Shown: one piece after another, positions 34,060-41,449 of the stretch
How the letters are laid out: each line of letters starts with the position of its first letter
How positions within the stretch are numbered: the stretch's first letter is position 1
Assembly: GCA_963598415.1 (NCBI GenBank)
Contig: CAVBUH010000030.1
Coordinates: 1-64,000 of the forward strand
Reading direction: 5' to 3'
Length of the DNA stretch: 64,000 nucleotides
DNA from: Colimorpha_A sp900556615
GTDB taxonomy: Bacteria > Bacillota > Clostridia > Oscillospirales > CAG-272
Notes under the pieces: generated by a model
What the model saw: the letters and a program-made list of their open reading frames with translations, nothing else
What the model was told of the DNA's origin: nothing
Databases searched by the model: none
Translations under genes and position numbers: made by a program

Positions 34060-34083
34060 CTAGTTTGAGTTTGTTACACCCAT
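34060..34083 (-). pseudogene. Original start of the VWA gene: ATG plus in-frame amber codon
   Basis: On the minus strand, GGAAAGGAAAATAAAAT precedes ATG 34083, which reads MGVTNSN and then TAG (34062-34060). The frame then stays open into the VWA gene without a shift. The intact ribosome site and start, and a reading frame that continues into family-like sequence, indicate one nonsense change rather than random sequence. From memory, relatives have Gln about here, and CAG to TAG is a single step. Confidence 0.7.
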
Positions 34084-34165
34084 ATTTTATTTTCCTTTCC
34101 AAGCTCTATGATTGTAATAGAACTTAATATTATGATATGCTTAAGGAGAGATAATGCCAATTGAA

Positions 34166-34346
34166 TTAAGGCAATATCGCACAATGATTGTTGCGCAGAT
34201 GCGCCGCCAGATTTTTCGTCAGACGATACCAATTGAGGAGACAAGAGTGGCACCTATGCCGACGAAATTGGTGAAGTATGGCGGAAAAGATGCAAGCATA
34301 TGTGCAGCAAAGGCGATAGCTGTGCCCCCAGCGGTTATTGCCTTAA
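34166..34346. repeat. Family B element, inverted, first of a tandem pair
   Basis: TTAAGGCAATATCGC to GCGGTTATTGCCTTAA, with the interior CGATACCAATTGAGGAGACA. A good ribosome site and ATG (34154) lie just before it, and the frame enters the element after four codons. Confidence 0.75.
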
Positions 34347-34528
34347 GCAATAATGCGAGTTCAGGATTGACACCTTGACGGCGCATCTGTTTGTCTCTCT
34401 TCTGGCATTTGACACAAATTTCATCAGAAGAGGGCAGAGGCGATGGTTTTGCCCTCTCAATTTATTGGGATTGCCGAAAAATCTGACGGTGCATTTGCAC
34501 GATTATAAATTGCGCGGTATTACCTTAA
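34343..34528. repeat. Family B element, direct, second of a tandem pair
   Basis: TTAAGCAATAATGCGAG at the left, GCGCGGTATTACCTTAA at the right, with ATTTCATCAGAAGAGGGCAG and CTCAATTTATTGGGATTG as diverged interior. It shares TTAA with the element before it, forming a head-to-head pair. Confidence 0.65.
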
Positions 34529-34787
34529 TTTTTAGGAAGGGGGTATCTCAGCTCAAGCTGCGATAATGAAGCCGTTATTATATATGACTGTAATGTCTTG
34601 ATCATTTTATTCTTGATTCGTCAGTTCTAAAAACTATAGGCGGTCGTGTAAAGAAGTCAAATTGTTGCTATAAGAAGTAAAATCAGACCATTGTCTGAAG
34701 ACAAAGAATATATTATTATAATAGATAGTAGCGGAAATATTCTCTGCCAAAACAGTATTACATTTTTTATAATAAGGAGAAATAGAA

Positions 34788-36155
34788 ATGGAAGCAAAGG
34801 AATTTGTGGAAGAGCTTATCGTGAAGGCGAGAAAAGCTCAGTCCGAATATGAGAAGTTTACCCAGGAACAGGCTGATGAGATTGTCAGAGCCTGCGCCAA
34901 GGCGGTATATGACAATGCCGAGTATCTTGCGCGTTTAGCCGTGGATGAAACCCGTATGGGCGTATACGAGCATAAGATACAAAAAAATATGGGCAAAGCG
35001 AAGGTTATTTGGAATAGCCTGAAGGGAAAGAAATCCGTCGGTATTTTAAACCGCAATGAGGAAACCGGAATTACGGAGATCGCCCGCCCCGTCGGAGTTG
35101 TCGGCGCGGTAACGCCCTGTACGAATCCGGTTGTTACCCCCATGTGCAATGCTATGTTTGCTCTGAAAGGTCTTAATTCCATTATTATCGGCCCACACCC
35201 CCGTTCAAAGAACACATCATATGAGACAGTGCGGCTTATGAACGAGGCGATTGAAAAGCTCGGCGCTCCGAAAAATCTGATTCAGATTATCGAAGAACCG
35301 ACCGTTGAGCTTTCCGCCGCGCTCATGCATGCTGTTGATGTGGTTGTAGCTACCGGAGGTATGCCGATGGTACGTTCCGCATATTCAAGCGGAAAACCGG
35401 CTTACGGAGTGGGAGCCGGAAATGTTCAGTGTATTTTTGACCGTGGCATCGATTATGAGAAGGAAATTCCGATGGCGATCGAGGGAAGAGCGTTTGATAA
35501 CGGCATCATTTGCTCCGGTGAACAAACCGCAATTCTTCCCGCGGAGGATTATGACAAAGCCATTGAGATCTTCGTGAAGAACGGATGCTATTATGTAAGC
35601 TCCGAGAACGAGATTGAAAAGCTGACGAATACGCTTTTCCCGGGCGGAGTGATGAATAAGAATCTGGTAGGCGTATCGGCATTGAAAATTGCAGAGGCGG
35701 CGGGGCTTTCCGTTCCGGAGGAAACTAAGGTTATTCTTGTGAAGGCACCTGCCTACGGCAAGGATTGTCTCCTTTCAAAAGAGAAAATGTGCCCGGTGAT
35801 TTCAGCATATAAGTACGGCGATTTCAGCGAGGCGGTCGAGATTGCTCAGGCAAATCTGAATGTTGAAGGAAGAGGTCACAGCGTTTCCATTCATTCGAAC
35901 AATAAAGAACACATTGAGTACGCAGGAGAACGTCTCACCGTTTCCCGTCTGCTGGTAAATCAGATTTGCTCTACCATGAACGGCGGAAGCTTTTTCAACA
36001 GCCTTACACCGACAACAACGCTCGGATGCGCATCGTGGGGAAATAACAGCATATCTGAGAATTTCTCATATAAATTCCTGCTCAATGTGATCAGAATTGC
36101 CTACCGTCTTAATGATGCGGTTGTTCCCACCGATGATGAAATATGGGCGGACTAA
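34788..36155 (+). CDS. CoA-acylating aldehyde dehydrogenase
   Basis: A 455-residue protein, the size of single-domain CoA-acylating enzymes (EutE, PduP, succinate-semialdehyde and sulfoacetaldehyde types). Block order: ARPVGVVGAVTPCTNPVVTP, VVVATGGMPMVRSAYSSGKP, GVGAGNVQCIFD and the catalytic Cys in FDNGIICSGEQ near 245; the sequence around it is like the aldehyde domain of AdhE. It converts an aldehyde and CoA to acyl-CoA with NAD(P). AAGGAGA precedes the ATG. It heads the seven-gene operon and is followed by an ADP-forming CoA ligase, so the acyl-CoA is probably used for ATP formation. No microcompartment shell genes or N-terminal targeting helix are seen. Confidence 0.9.
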   Translation: MEAKEFVEELIVKARKAQSEYEKFTQEQADEIVRACAKAVYDNAEYLARLAVDETRMGVYEHKIQKNMGKAKVIWNSLKGKKSVGILNRNEETGITEIARPVGVVGAVTPCTNPVVTPMCNAMFALKGLNSIIIGPHPRSKNTSYETVRLMNEAIEKLGAPKNLIQIIEEPTVELSAALMHAVDVVVATGGMPMVRSAYSSGKPAYGVGAGNVQCIFDRGIDYEKEIPMAIEGRAFDNGIICSGEQTAILPAEDYDKAIEIFVKNGCYYVSSENEIEKLTNTLFPGGVMNKNLVGVSALKIAEAAGLSVPEETKVILVKAPAYGKDCLLSKEKMCPVISAYKYGDFSEAVEIAQANLNVEGRGHSVSIHSNNKEHIEYAGERLTVSRLLVNQICSTMNGGSFFNSLTPTTTLGCASWGNNSISENFSYKFLLNVIRIAYRLNDAVVPTDDEIWAD

Positions 36156-36179
36156 CCCGATACGAAAGGAATTTGAAGC

Positions 36180-37334
36180 ATGGATTTAATGGAATACAGA
36201 GCGCAGGCGCTCTTTGAAAAATACGGTGTTCGCTGTAATGTCGGAGTAGTTGTCGAAAGCCTTGAAGAGCTGGAAGCAAAAAAGGATCAGATCGTATATC
36301 CTGCTGTTATAAAAGCGCAGGTTAAAACAGGCGGGCGTGGAAAAGCCGGCGGTATTAAGTTTGCCGATAATTATGAGGAAGCCGTAAAAGCCTCTGAGAC
36401 AATTTTAGGAATGAATATTAAGGGGCATATTGTCAAAAAGCTGATGATCTCCAAAAAAATGAGCGTTGCACGTGAGTTTTATCTTTCGATAATGCTTGAC
36501 AGAGCAACAAAGTGTCCGGTATTCATATTCTCTCCCGAGGGCGGAATGGATATTGAGACCTTGGCAAAGGAGGAACCGGAAAAAATCTTCAAATCAGTCG
36601 TCAACCCGATGCTTGGGGCTCAGACTTACGAGGCGAATTATTTTGCGTCGAAAGCCGGTCTTGATAAGACGCAGACCAAAGAGCTTGCGGTTATACTCAG
36701 AAATCTTTATAAGCTGTTTACTTCTAATCACTGCCTGCTTTGCGAGATCAATCCGCTTGCCGTTGATACCGACGGAAGCTTGATTGCTCTTGACGGCAAG
36801 GTGTCGGTTGATGACAGCGCGCTTGTCAAGCTTCCTGAAATCGCGGAGGCAGAAGCAGGTGAAAAGACAGATCCGCTTGTTAAAGAGGCTGCTGACTTTA
36901 ATTTTCTTTATATACCCTGTGATCCCACAGGTGATATCGCGGTGGTTTCGAATGGCTCCGGTATGATTATGTCTTGTATCGATCATATCGCCAAGCACGG
37001 TATGACCGTAAGGGCTTCCCTTGACTTGGGCGGCGGAGCTACCTCCGACCGTATTAAGGAAGCGGTTCGGATTATTCTGGCCGATCCGAAAATTCATTAT
37101 TTGTTTATCAACATTTTCGGGGGTATTACAAGATGCTCCGAGGTTGCTCTCGGAATCAAGCGCGCGATTGAGGAATATCATATCTCCTCTCCCATCATTG
37201 TAAGATTTGAGGGAACCAATAAGGAAATCGCGCTTGAGACGATAAAGCCTTTGAAGAATGTTATTTATGCTGACGGTCTGATCTCCGGAGTGAAAGAACT
37301 CTGTTTAATGAAAAAGGAAGGGGACAACAAATGA
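36180..37334 (+). CDS. ADP-forming acyl-CoA ligase, beta subunit (SucC-like)
   Basis: A 384-residue protein. ATP-grasp start MDLMEYRAQALFEKYGV, KAQVKTGGRGKAGGIK, CEINPLAVD (metal), SNGSGMIM, then NIFGGITRCSEVALG and IIVRFEGTNKE, as in succinyl-CoA synthetase beta. The specificity helix is not conclusive. It reversibly makes ATP from acyl-CoA, ADP and phosphate with the alpha subunit, whose ATG overlaps its stop by four bases (ATGA). Substrate by context: acetyl-CoA, propionyl-CoA or a substituted acyl-CoA rather than succinyl-CoA in a TCA cycle. Confidence 0.9.
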   Translation: MDLMEYRAQALFEKYGVRCNVGVVVESLEELEAKKDQIVYPAVIKAQVKTGGRGKAGGIKFADNYEEAVKASETILGMNIKGHIVKKLMISKKMSVAREFYLSIMLDRATKCPVFIFSPEGGMDIETLAKEEPEKIFKSVVNPMLGAQTYEANYFASKAGLDKTQTKELAVILRNLYKLFTSNHCLLCEINPLAVDTDGSLIALDGKVSVDDSALVKLPEIAEAEAGEKTDPLVKEAADFNFLYIPCDPTGDIAVVSNGSGMIMSCIDHIAKHGMTVRASLDLGGGATSDRIKEAVRIILADPKIHYLFINIFGGITRCSEVALGIKRAIEEYHISSPIIVRFEGTNKEIALETIKPLKNVIYADGLISGVKELCLMKKEGDNK

Positions 37335-38203
37335 GTATACTTGTCGATGAAAATACACGCCTGATTATTCAGGGAATAACAGGCAGAGAGGGCACCTTCC
37401 ATTGTGAGCAGATGCTTGAATACGGCACGAAGGTCGTTGCGGGTGTTACCCCAGGAAAGGGCGGAGAAAGCGTTCTTGGTGTTCCGGTTTTCAATACCGT
37501 AAGAGAGGCGATGGAAGCGACAGACGCAAATGCATCGGTGATATTTGTTCCCGCTCTTCATACTGCGGCGGGGGTTTATGAGGCGCTTGACGCAGGACTG
37601 AAAACGATTATGACGATTGCCGAGCATGTTCCGGTACACGATATGATGGGCGTTTATCATATGGCAAGAGCCAAGGGGGCAAGGGTAATCGGACCGAATT
37701 CCTTTGGCGTAATTTCTCCCGGAAAATCGAAGGCGGGTTTTATGGCGCACAGAATCTTTAAGCCCGGTCATGTCGGACTTATGTCGCGTTCCGCTACCAA
37801 CTGCTATGAAACGGTGTTTATGATGTCAAATGCCGGAATCGGACAGTCGACCTGCGTCGGCGTCGGCGGAGATATGATACCCGGTTCGACCTTTATCGAT
37901 ATTCTTCCGCTTTTTGAGGCGGACGACGAGACGAAGGCTATTGTCATGATCGGTGAGATCGGAGGAAGCGAAGAAGAGCTTGCCGCCGAATATATCAAGA
38001 AACATGTGACCAAACCGGTGGTTGCTCTGATTGCCGGCAAGAACGCTCCCAAGGGAAAGAGTATGGGACATGCCGGTGCGATCGTTGCTGCCGACGGAAC
38101 CGGAAGCGCAGAGAACAAGGAAAAGGCTCTCCGCGCGGCAGGCGTACATATTGCCGAAACTACGAGCGGTATCGTCGATATATTGAAATCGCTTGATTTA
38201 TGA
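37331..38203 (+). CDS. ADP-forming acyl-CoA ligase, alpha subunit (SucD-like)
   Basis: A 290-residue protein. CoA-binding GITGREGTFHCEQM and AGVTPGKGGESVLGVPVF, then IGPNSFGVISPGK, and the phospho-His in SMGHAGAIV near 242. The power-helix region normally reading SRSGTLTYE is SRSATNCYE, a departure at the acyl/CoA site that argues for a non-succinate substrate. It is translated from an ATG overlapping the beta subunit stop, and the E1 alpha gene follows 16 bases later. Confidence 0.9.
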   Translation: MSILVDENTRLIIQGITGREGTFHCEQMLEYGTKVVAGVTPGKGGESVLGVPVFNTVREAMEATDANASVIFVPALHTAAGVYEALDAGLKTIMTIAEHVPVHDMMGVYHMARAKGARVIGPNSFGVISPGKSKAGFMAHRIFKPGHVGLMSRSATNCYETVFMMSNAGIGQSTCVGVGGDMIPGSTFIDILPLFEADDETKAIVMIGEIGGSEEELAAEYIKKHVTKPVVALIAGKNAPKGKSMGHAGAIVAADGTGSAENKEKALRAAGVHIAETTSGIVDILKSLDL

Positions 38204-38218
38204 CGGAGGATGATTTAA

Positions 38219-39187
38219 ATGGATAAGAAACAATTAACCGATATCTATTTTATGATGAATAAAATCCGCAAGTTTGAGGAAAAGGCTCTTCATCTCTTTG
38301 AGAGCAACAAGCTCCGCGGCTCGGTACATCTTTGCATAGGTCAGGAGGCGACTCCCGCAACCGTCTGCTCAATGCTTACCGACGACGATTATATCACCAG
38401 CACTCATAGAGGACACGGACACTGTATCGCTAAGGGTGCCGACGTGAGATATGCCCTTGCCGAGCTTATGGGAAAAGCCACCGGTTACTGCAAGGGAAGG
38501 GGCGGCTCTATGCATATTGCCGACTTCACAAAAGGAAATCTCGGTGCAAACGCAATTGTCGGAGGCGGTATTCCGATTGCTGTAGGAGCGGCGCTCGCTT
38601 CTAAAATGCAGAAAAACGGAAGGGTTGCGGTTTCTTTCTTCGGGGATTCCGCTACTAACGAGGGAACTTTTCACGAATCCCTGAATCTTGCCGCAGTATG
38701 GAAGCTTCCCGTGATTTTTGTCTGTGAAAACAATCTTTATGGAATTTCCGTGCCCCAGTGGCAGAGCACCTCCGTTAAGGATATCTCGGTAAGGGGTGAG
38801 GCGTATAATATTCCTCATTTTACGGTTGACGGGAATAAGCCTGATGAGATTGCCGCCGTGTTTGTCGATGCACTTGCAAGAGCAAAGAACGGAGGAGGAC
38901 CGACTCTTATAGAGTGCAAAACCTACAGATGGCTCGGACACTGGACAGGAGATCCCCAGCCTTACCGTACTAAGGAAGAAATCGAGGAATGGAAAAAGAA
39001 GTGCCCGATCAAATATACAAGAGAGCTTCTTGAGAGTATGGGAACGAGCGCAGAGGAGCTTGACGGGCTTGAGGCAAAGGCGCAGGCGCTTATCGATGAA
39101 GCGGAGGAATTTGCGCTTAACAGTCCGGAGCCGGATCCCGCGCATGTTCTTGATGATGTTTTTTACGATGGAGGTGATGCGATATGA
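38219..39187 (+). CDS. 2-oxoacid/acetoin dehydrogenase E1, alpha subunit
   Basis: A 322-residue protein. RKFEEKALHLFESNKLRGSV, STHRGHGHCIAKGAD, GKGTG-type RGGSMHIADF and the TPP-binding segment GDSATNEGTFHESLN...CENN are as in PdhA/AcoA. Length and the RGHGH block fit the acetoin dehydrogenase/Firmicutes PDH group. It decarboxylates a 2-oxoacid, or cleaves acetoin, and passes the acyl group to lipoyl-E2. CGGAGGATG is the ribosome site. The E1 beta ATG overlaps its stop. Confidence 0.92.
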   Translation: MDKKQLTDIYFMMNKIRKFEEKALHLFESNKLRGSVHLCIGQEATPATVCSMLTDDDYITSTHRGHGHCIAKGADVRYALAELMGKATGYCKGRGGSMHIADFTKGNLGANAIVGGGIPIAVGAALASKMQKNGRVAVSFFGDSATNEGTFHESLNLAAVWKLPVIFVCENNLYGISVPQWQSTSVKDISVRGEAYNIPHFTVDGNKPDEIAAVFVDALARAKNGGGPTLIECKTYRWLGHWTGDPQPYRTKEEIEEWKKKCPIKYTRELLESMGTSAEELDGLEAKAQALIDEAEEFALNSPEPDPAHVLDDVFYDGGDAI

Positions 39188-40167
39188 TTAAGAGCTATGC
39201 TCAGGCAATAAAGGATGTTACCGCAGAGGAAATGCGCAGAGACGAGCGGGTATTTGTCATGGGAGAGGACGTTGAAGTTCTCGGCGGAATTTTCGGATGT
39301 ACAAGAGGTCTTGCCGACGAATTCGGCGCCGACAGAGTAAGAAACACGCCTATTTCCGAGGCGGGCTTTATAGGAGCCGGACTCGGAGCCGCTTGCTGCG
39401 GAATGAGACCGATTGCGGAACTCATGTATATGGATTTTGCGATGGTTGCTCTTGATCAGATTGTAAATCAGGTAGCAAAGACGAGGTATGTTTTCGGTGG
39501 AAAAGCGAAAATACCGCTTGTTATCAGAGGCCAGCAGGGCGTCGGACGCGGCAATGCGGCAACGCATTCGCAGAGTGTTGAGGCTTTGTTTATGCATTTT
39601 CCCGGACTTAAGGTGGTTATGCCGTCAACTCCCGCAGATGCCGCCGGTCTTCTCAGAACCGCAATCAGAGATGATAATCCGGTTATCTTTATAGAGCATA
39701 AGGCGCTTTATGTCAACAAAGGCGAGGTCCCGGACGATAAAGATTATATGATTCCCTTCGGGAAAGCAAAAATAGTCAGAGAGGGAACCGACGCTACCGT
39801 CGTAGCAACTCACACATATGTTCAAAAAGCGGTTGATATGGCAGAAAAGCTTTGGAAAGAGGAAGGAATCTCCGTTGAGGTTATCGATCCCCGCACTCTC
39901 GTTCCTTTCGATAAGGATACCGTTATCAATTCCGTAAAGAAAACGGGGCGTGCTGTCGTTGTACACGAGGCTCACCGTGTCTGCGGAATAGGCGCTGAAA
40001 TTGCTTCCGTTATTCAGGAGGAGGCATTTATGTATCTCGACGCTCCGGTAATAAGACTCGGAGCAAAGCAATGTCCGCTACCCTTTAATCTCGGACTTGA
40101 AAATGCAGTGGTTCCTCAGCCTCAGGATATATATGATGCAGTTAAAAAAACGCTTTATCTGAAGTAA
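39184..40167 (+). CDS. 2-oxoacid/acetoin dehydrogenase E1, beta subunit
   Basis: A 327-residue protein. VFVMGEDVEVLGGIFG, NTPISEAGFIGAGLGAA, ELMYMDFAMVALDQIVNQ, the Arg-Gly-Gln stretch RGQQGVGRGNAATHSQS and VEVIDPRTLVPFD are those of PdhB/AcoB. Together with the alpha subunit it forms the alpha2beta2 TPP enzyme. The active-site Glu (GED) and His (THSQS) are kept. The E2-like gene follows after 19 bases. Confidence 0.93.
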   Translation: MIKSYAQAIKDVTAEEMRRDERVFVMGEDVEVLGGIFGCTRGLADEFGADRVRNTPISEAGFIGAGLGAACCGMRPIAELMYMDFAMVALDQIVNQVAKTRYVFGGKAKIPLVIRGQQGVGRGNAATHSQSVEALFMHFPGLKVVMPSTPADAAGLLRTAIRDDNPVIFIEHKALYVNKGEVPDDKDYMIPFGKAKIVREGTDATVVATHTYVQKAVDMAEKLWKEEGISVEVIDPRTLVPFDKDTVINSVKKTGRAVVVHEAHRVCGIGAEIASVIQEEAFMYLDAPVIRLGAKQCPLPFNLGLENAVVPQPQDIYDAVKKTLYLK

Positions 40168-40186
40168 TACGAAAGGAATACACGAT

Positions 40187-41449
40187 ATGGCAAACATTGT
40201 GATAATGCCCAAGCAGGGGCTTCAGATGACCGAGGGGCTGATAACCAAATGGCTGAAGAAGGTCGGCGATGAGGTAAAAGAAGGAGAGCCGCTTTTTGAG
40301 ATGGAGACCGACAAGCTTACCATCACGATTGATTCCTCCTTCAGCGGAACGCTGCTGAAAATTATTCGCGATGAGGGCGAGGAGGTTCCGATAACAGAGC
40401 CTATTGCCGTAATCGGTGAACCGGGGGAGGATATCAGCGGGGCTGTTGCCGGTCAAGCGATCCCCGAGGCAACTGCTTCTGACACGCAGACTGCTCAGAA
40501 TTCCGCTCCCGCAGTTCCCTCCGATGTAAATGTGGTGATAATGCCCAAGCAGGGGCTTCAGATGACCGAGGGACTGATAACCAAGTGGCTGAAGAAGGTC
40601 GGAGATGAGGTAAAGGAAGGCGAACCGCTTTTTGAGATGGAAACCGACAAGCTCACCATCACGATTGATTCCTCCTTCAGCGGGACGCTGCTGAAAATTA
40701 TTCGCGACGAGGGCGAGGAGGTTCCGATAACGGAACCGATCGCGCTTATCGGAAAGCCGGGCGACGATGTCAGTGGAATTGCTTTTGAAGCTGCCTCTAA
40801 ACCGGAAGCATCGGCTGCCTTGACGCCGGAGCCGGTTCATGTTGCAGAAAAACCTGCAGCATTGCCGAAGACGGCACCTCTTCCGGTCGTTTCCCCAAAA
40901 TCTTCAAATTCAAACGGGCGTGTTTTTATTACACCGCGGGCAAAAATGCGCTGCGCAGAGCGGGGAATAACCGATTATTCCAAGATTCCCGGGAGCGGTG
41001 GAGACGGACTTATTATCGAAAGAGACGTTCTTGCCTATAAGGAAACGAAGCAGACCGCGTCTGAGAGAATTGTCAGCCGCATAACGATAAGAGCCAATAT
41101 CGGAGCCGCAGAGCGCTATGTAAAATCTGCCGCAGAAAGCGGTCTTGAGTTCAGTATGGATAAGCTGATCAAAAAGGCTGCTGTATCCGCCGCGAAACGT
41201 TATGAAACGTTTGACGGAATTGAGATCAAGACTCTCTGCGACACCGAGGCAGAGGAATATTTCCCTGCACTCTCACCGAACAGCGATATTTTGCTTTCGG
41301 CGGGAGGAATCTACACGGAGGGAGACCGCAGAGTGACGGTGCTTTCCATTGGGTTTGATCAGGAAAAGACAGAGGCGGTTTCTGTCGCTGATTATCTCTC
41401 CCATTTGAAAAATTTGCTCGAAAATCCTCTGCTTATGATGGCGATATGA
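40187..41449 (+). CDS. E2-like protein with twin lipoyl domains and degenerate acyltransferase
   Basis: A 420-residue protein. Two lipoyl domains (about 1-78 and 116-195) are nearly identical, each with the lipoylated Lys in METDKLTITI, joined by an Ala/Pro/Gln linker. A peripheral-subunit-binding domain follows (FITPRAKMRCAERGITDYSKIPGSG...IIERDV; pieces). The C-terminal catalytic domain is only about 125 residues instead of about 220. Where E2 enzymes have DHRVIDG this protein has DQEKTEA, so the catalytic His and Asp are lost, though the flanking LSIGFD and ADYLSHLKNLLENP still align. It can carry acyl groups and bind E1, but normal transfer to CoA is doubtful. No E3 gene is in the window. 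Confidence 0.88.
   Translation: MANIVIMPKQGLQMTEGLITKWLKKVGDEVKEGEPLFEMETDKLTITIDSSFSGTLLKIIRDEGEEVPITEPIAVIGEPGEDISGAVAGQAIPEATASDTQTAQNSAPAVPSDVNVVIMPKQGLQMTEGLITKWLKKVGDEVKEGEPLFEMETDKLTITIDSSFSGTLLKIIRDEGEEVPITEPIALIGKPGDDVSGIAFEAASKPEASAALTPEPVHVAEKPAALPKTAPLPVVSPKSSNSNGRVFITPRAKMRCAERGITDYSKIPGSGGDGLIIERDVLAYKETKQTASERIVSRITIRANIGAAERYVKSAAESGLEFSMDKLIKKAAVSAAKRYETFDGIEIKTLCDTEAEEYFPALSPNSDILLSAGGIYTEGDRRVTVLSIGFDQEKTEAVSVADYLSHLKNLLENPLLMMAI

Noticed and set aside
32704..34083. General recoding of TAG to an amino acid in this organism
   Set aside because: All other genes are full length without internal TAG, which would not hold if TAG were a common sense codon; only the single amber remains to be explained.
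34788..40167. Direct match to the sulfoquinovose transketolase pathway (SqwDGHKL)
   Set aside because: The dehydrogenase and two-subunit ligase fit, but the TPP subunits are of the PDH/acetoin E1 type, not split transketolase, and no sulfo-sugar isomerase or exporter is present.
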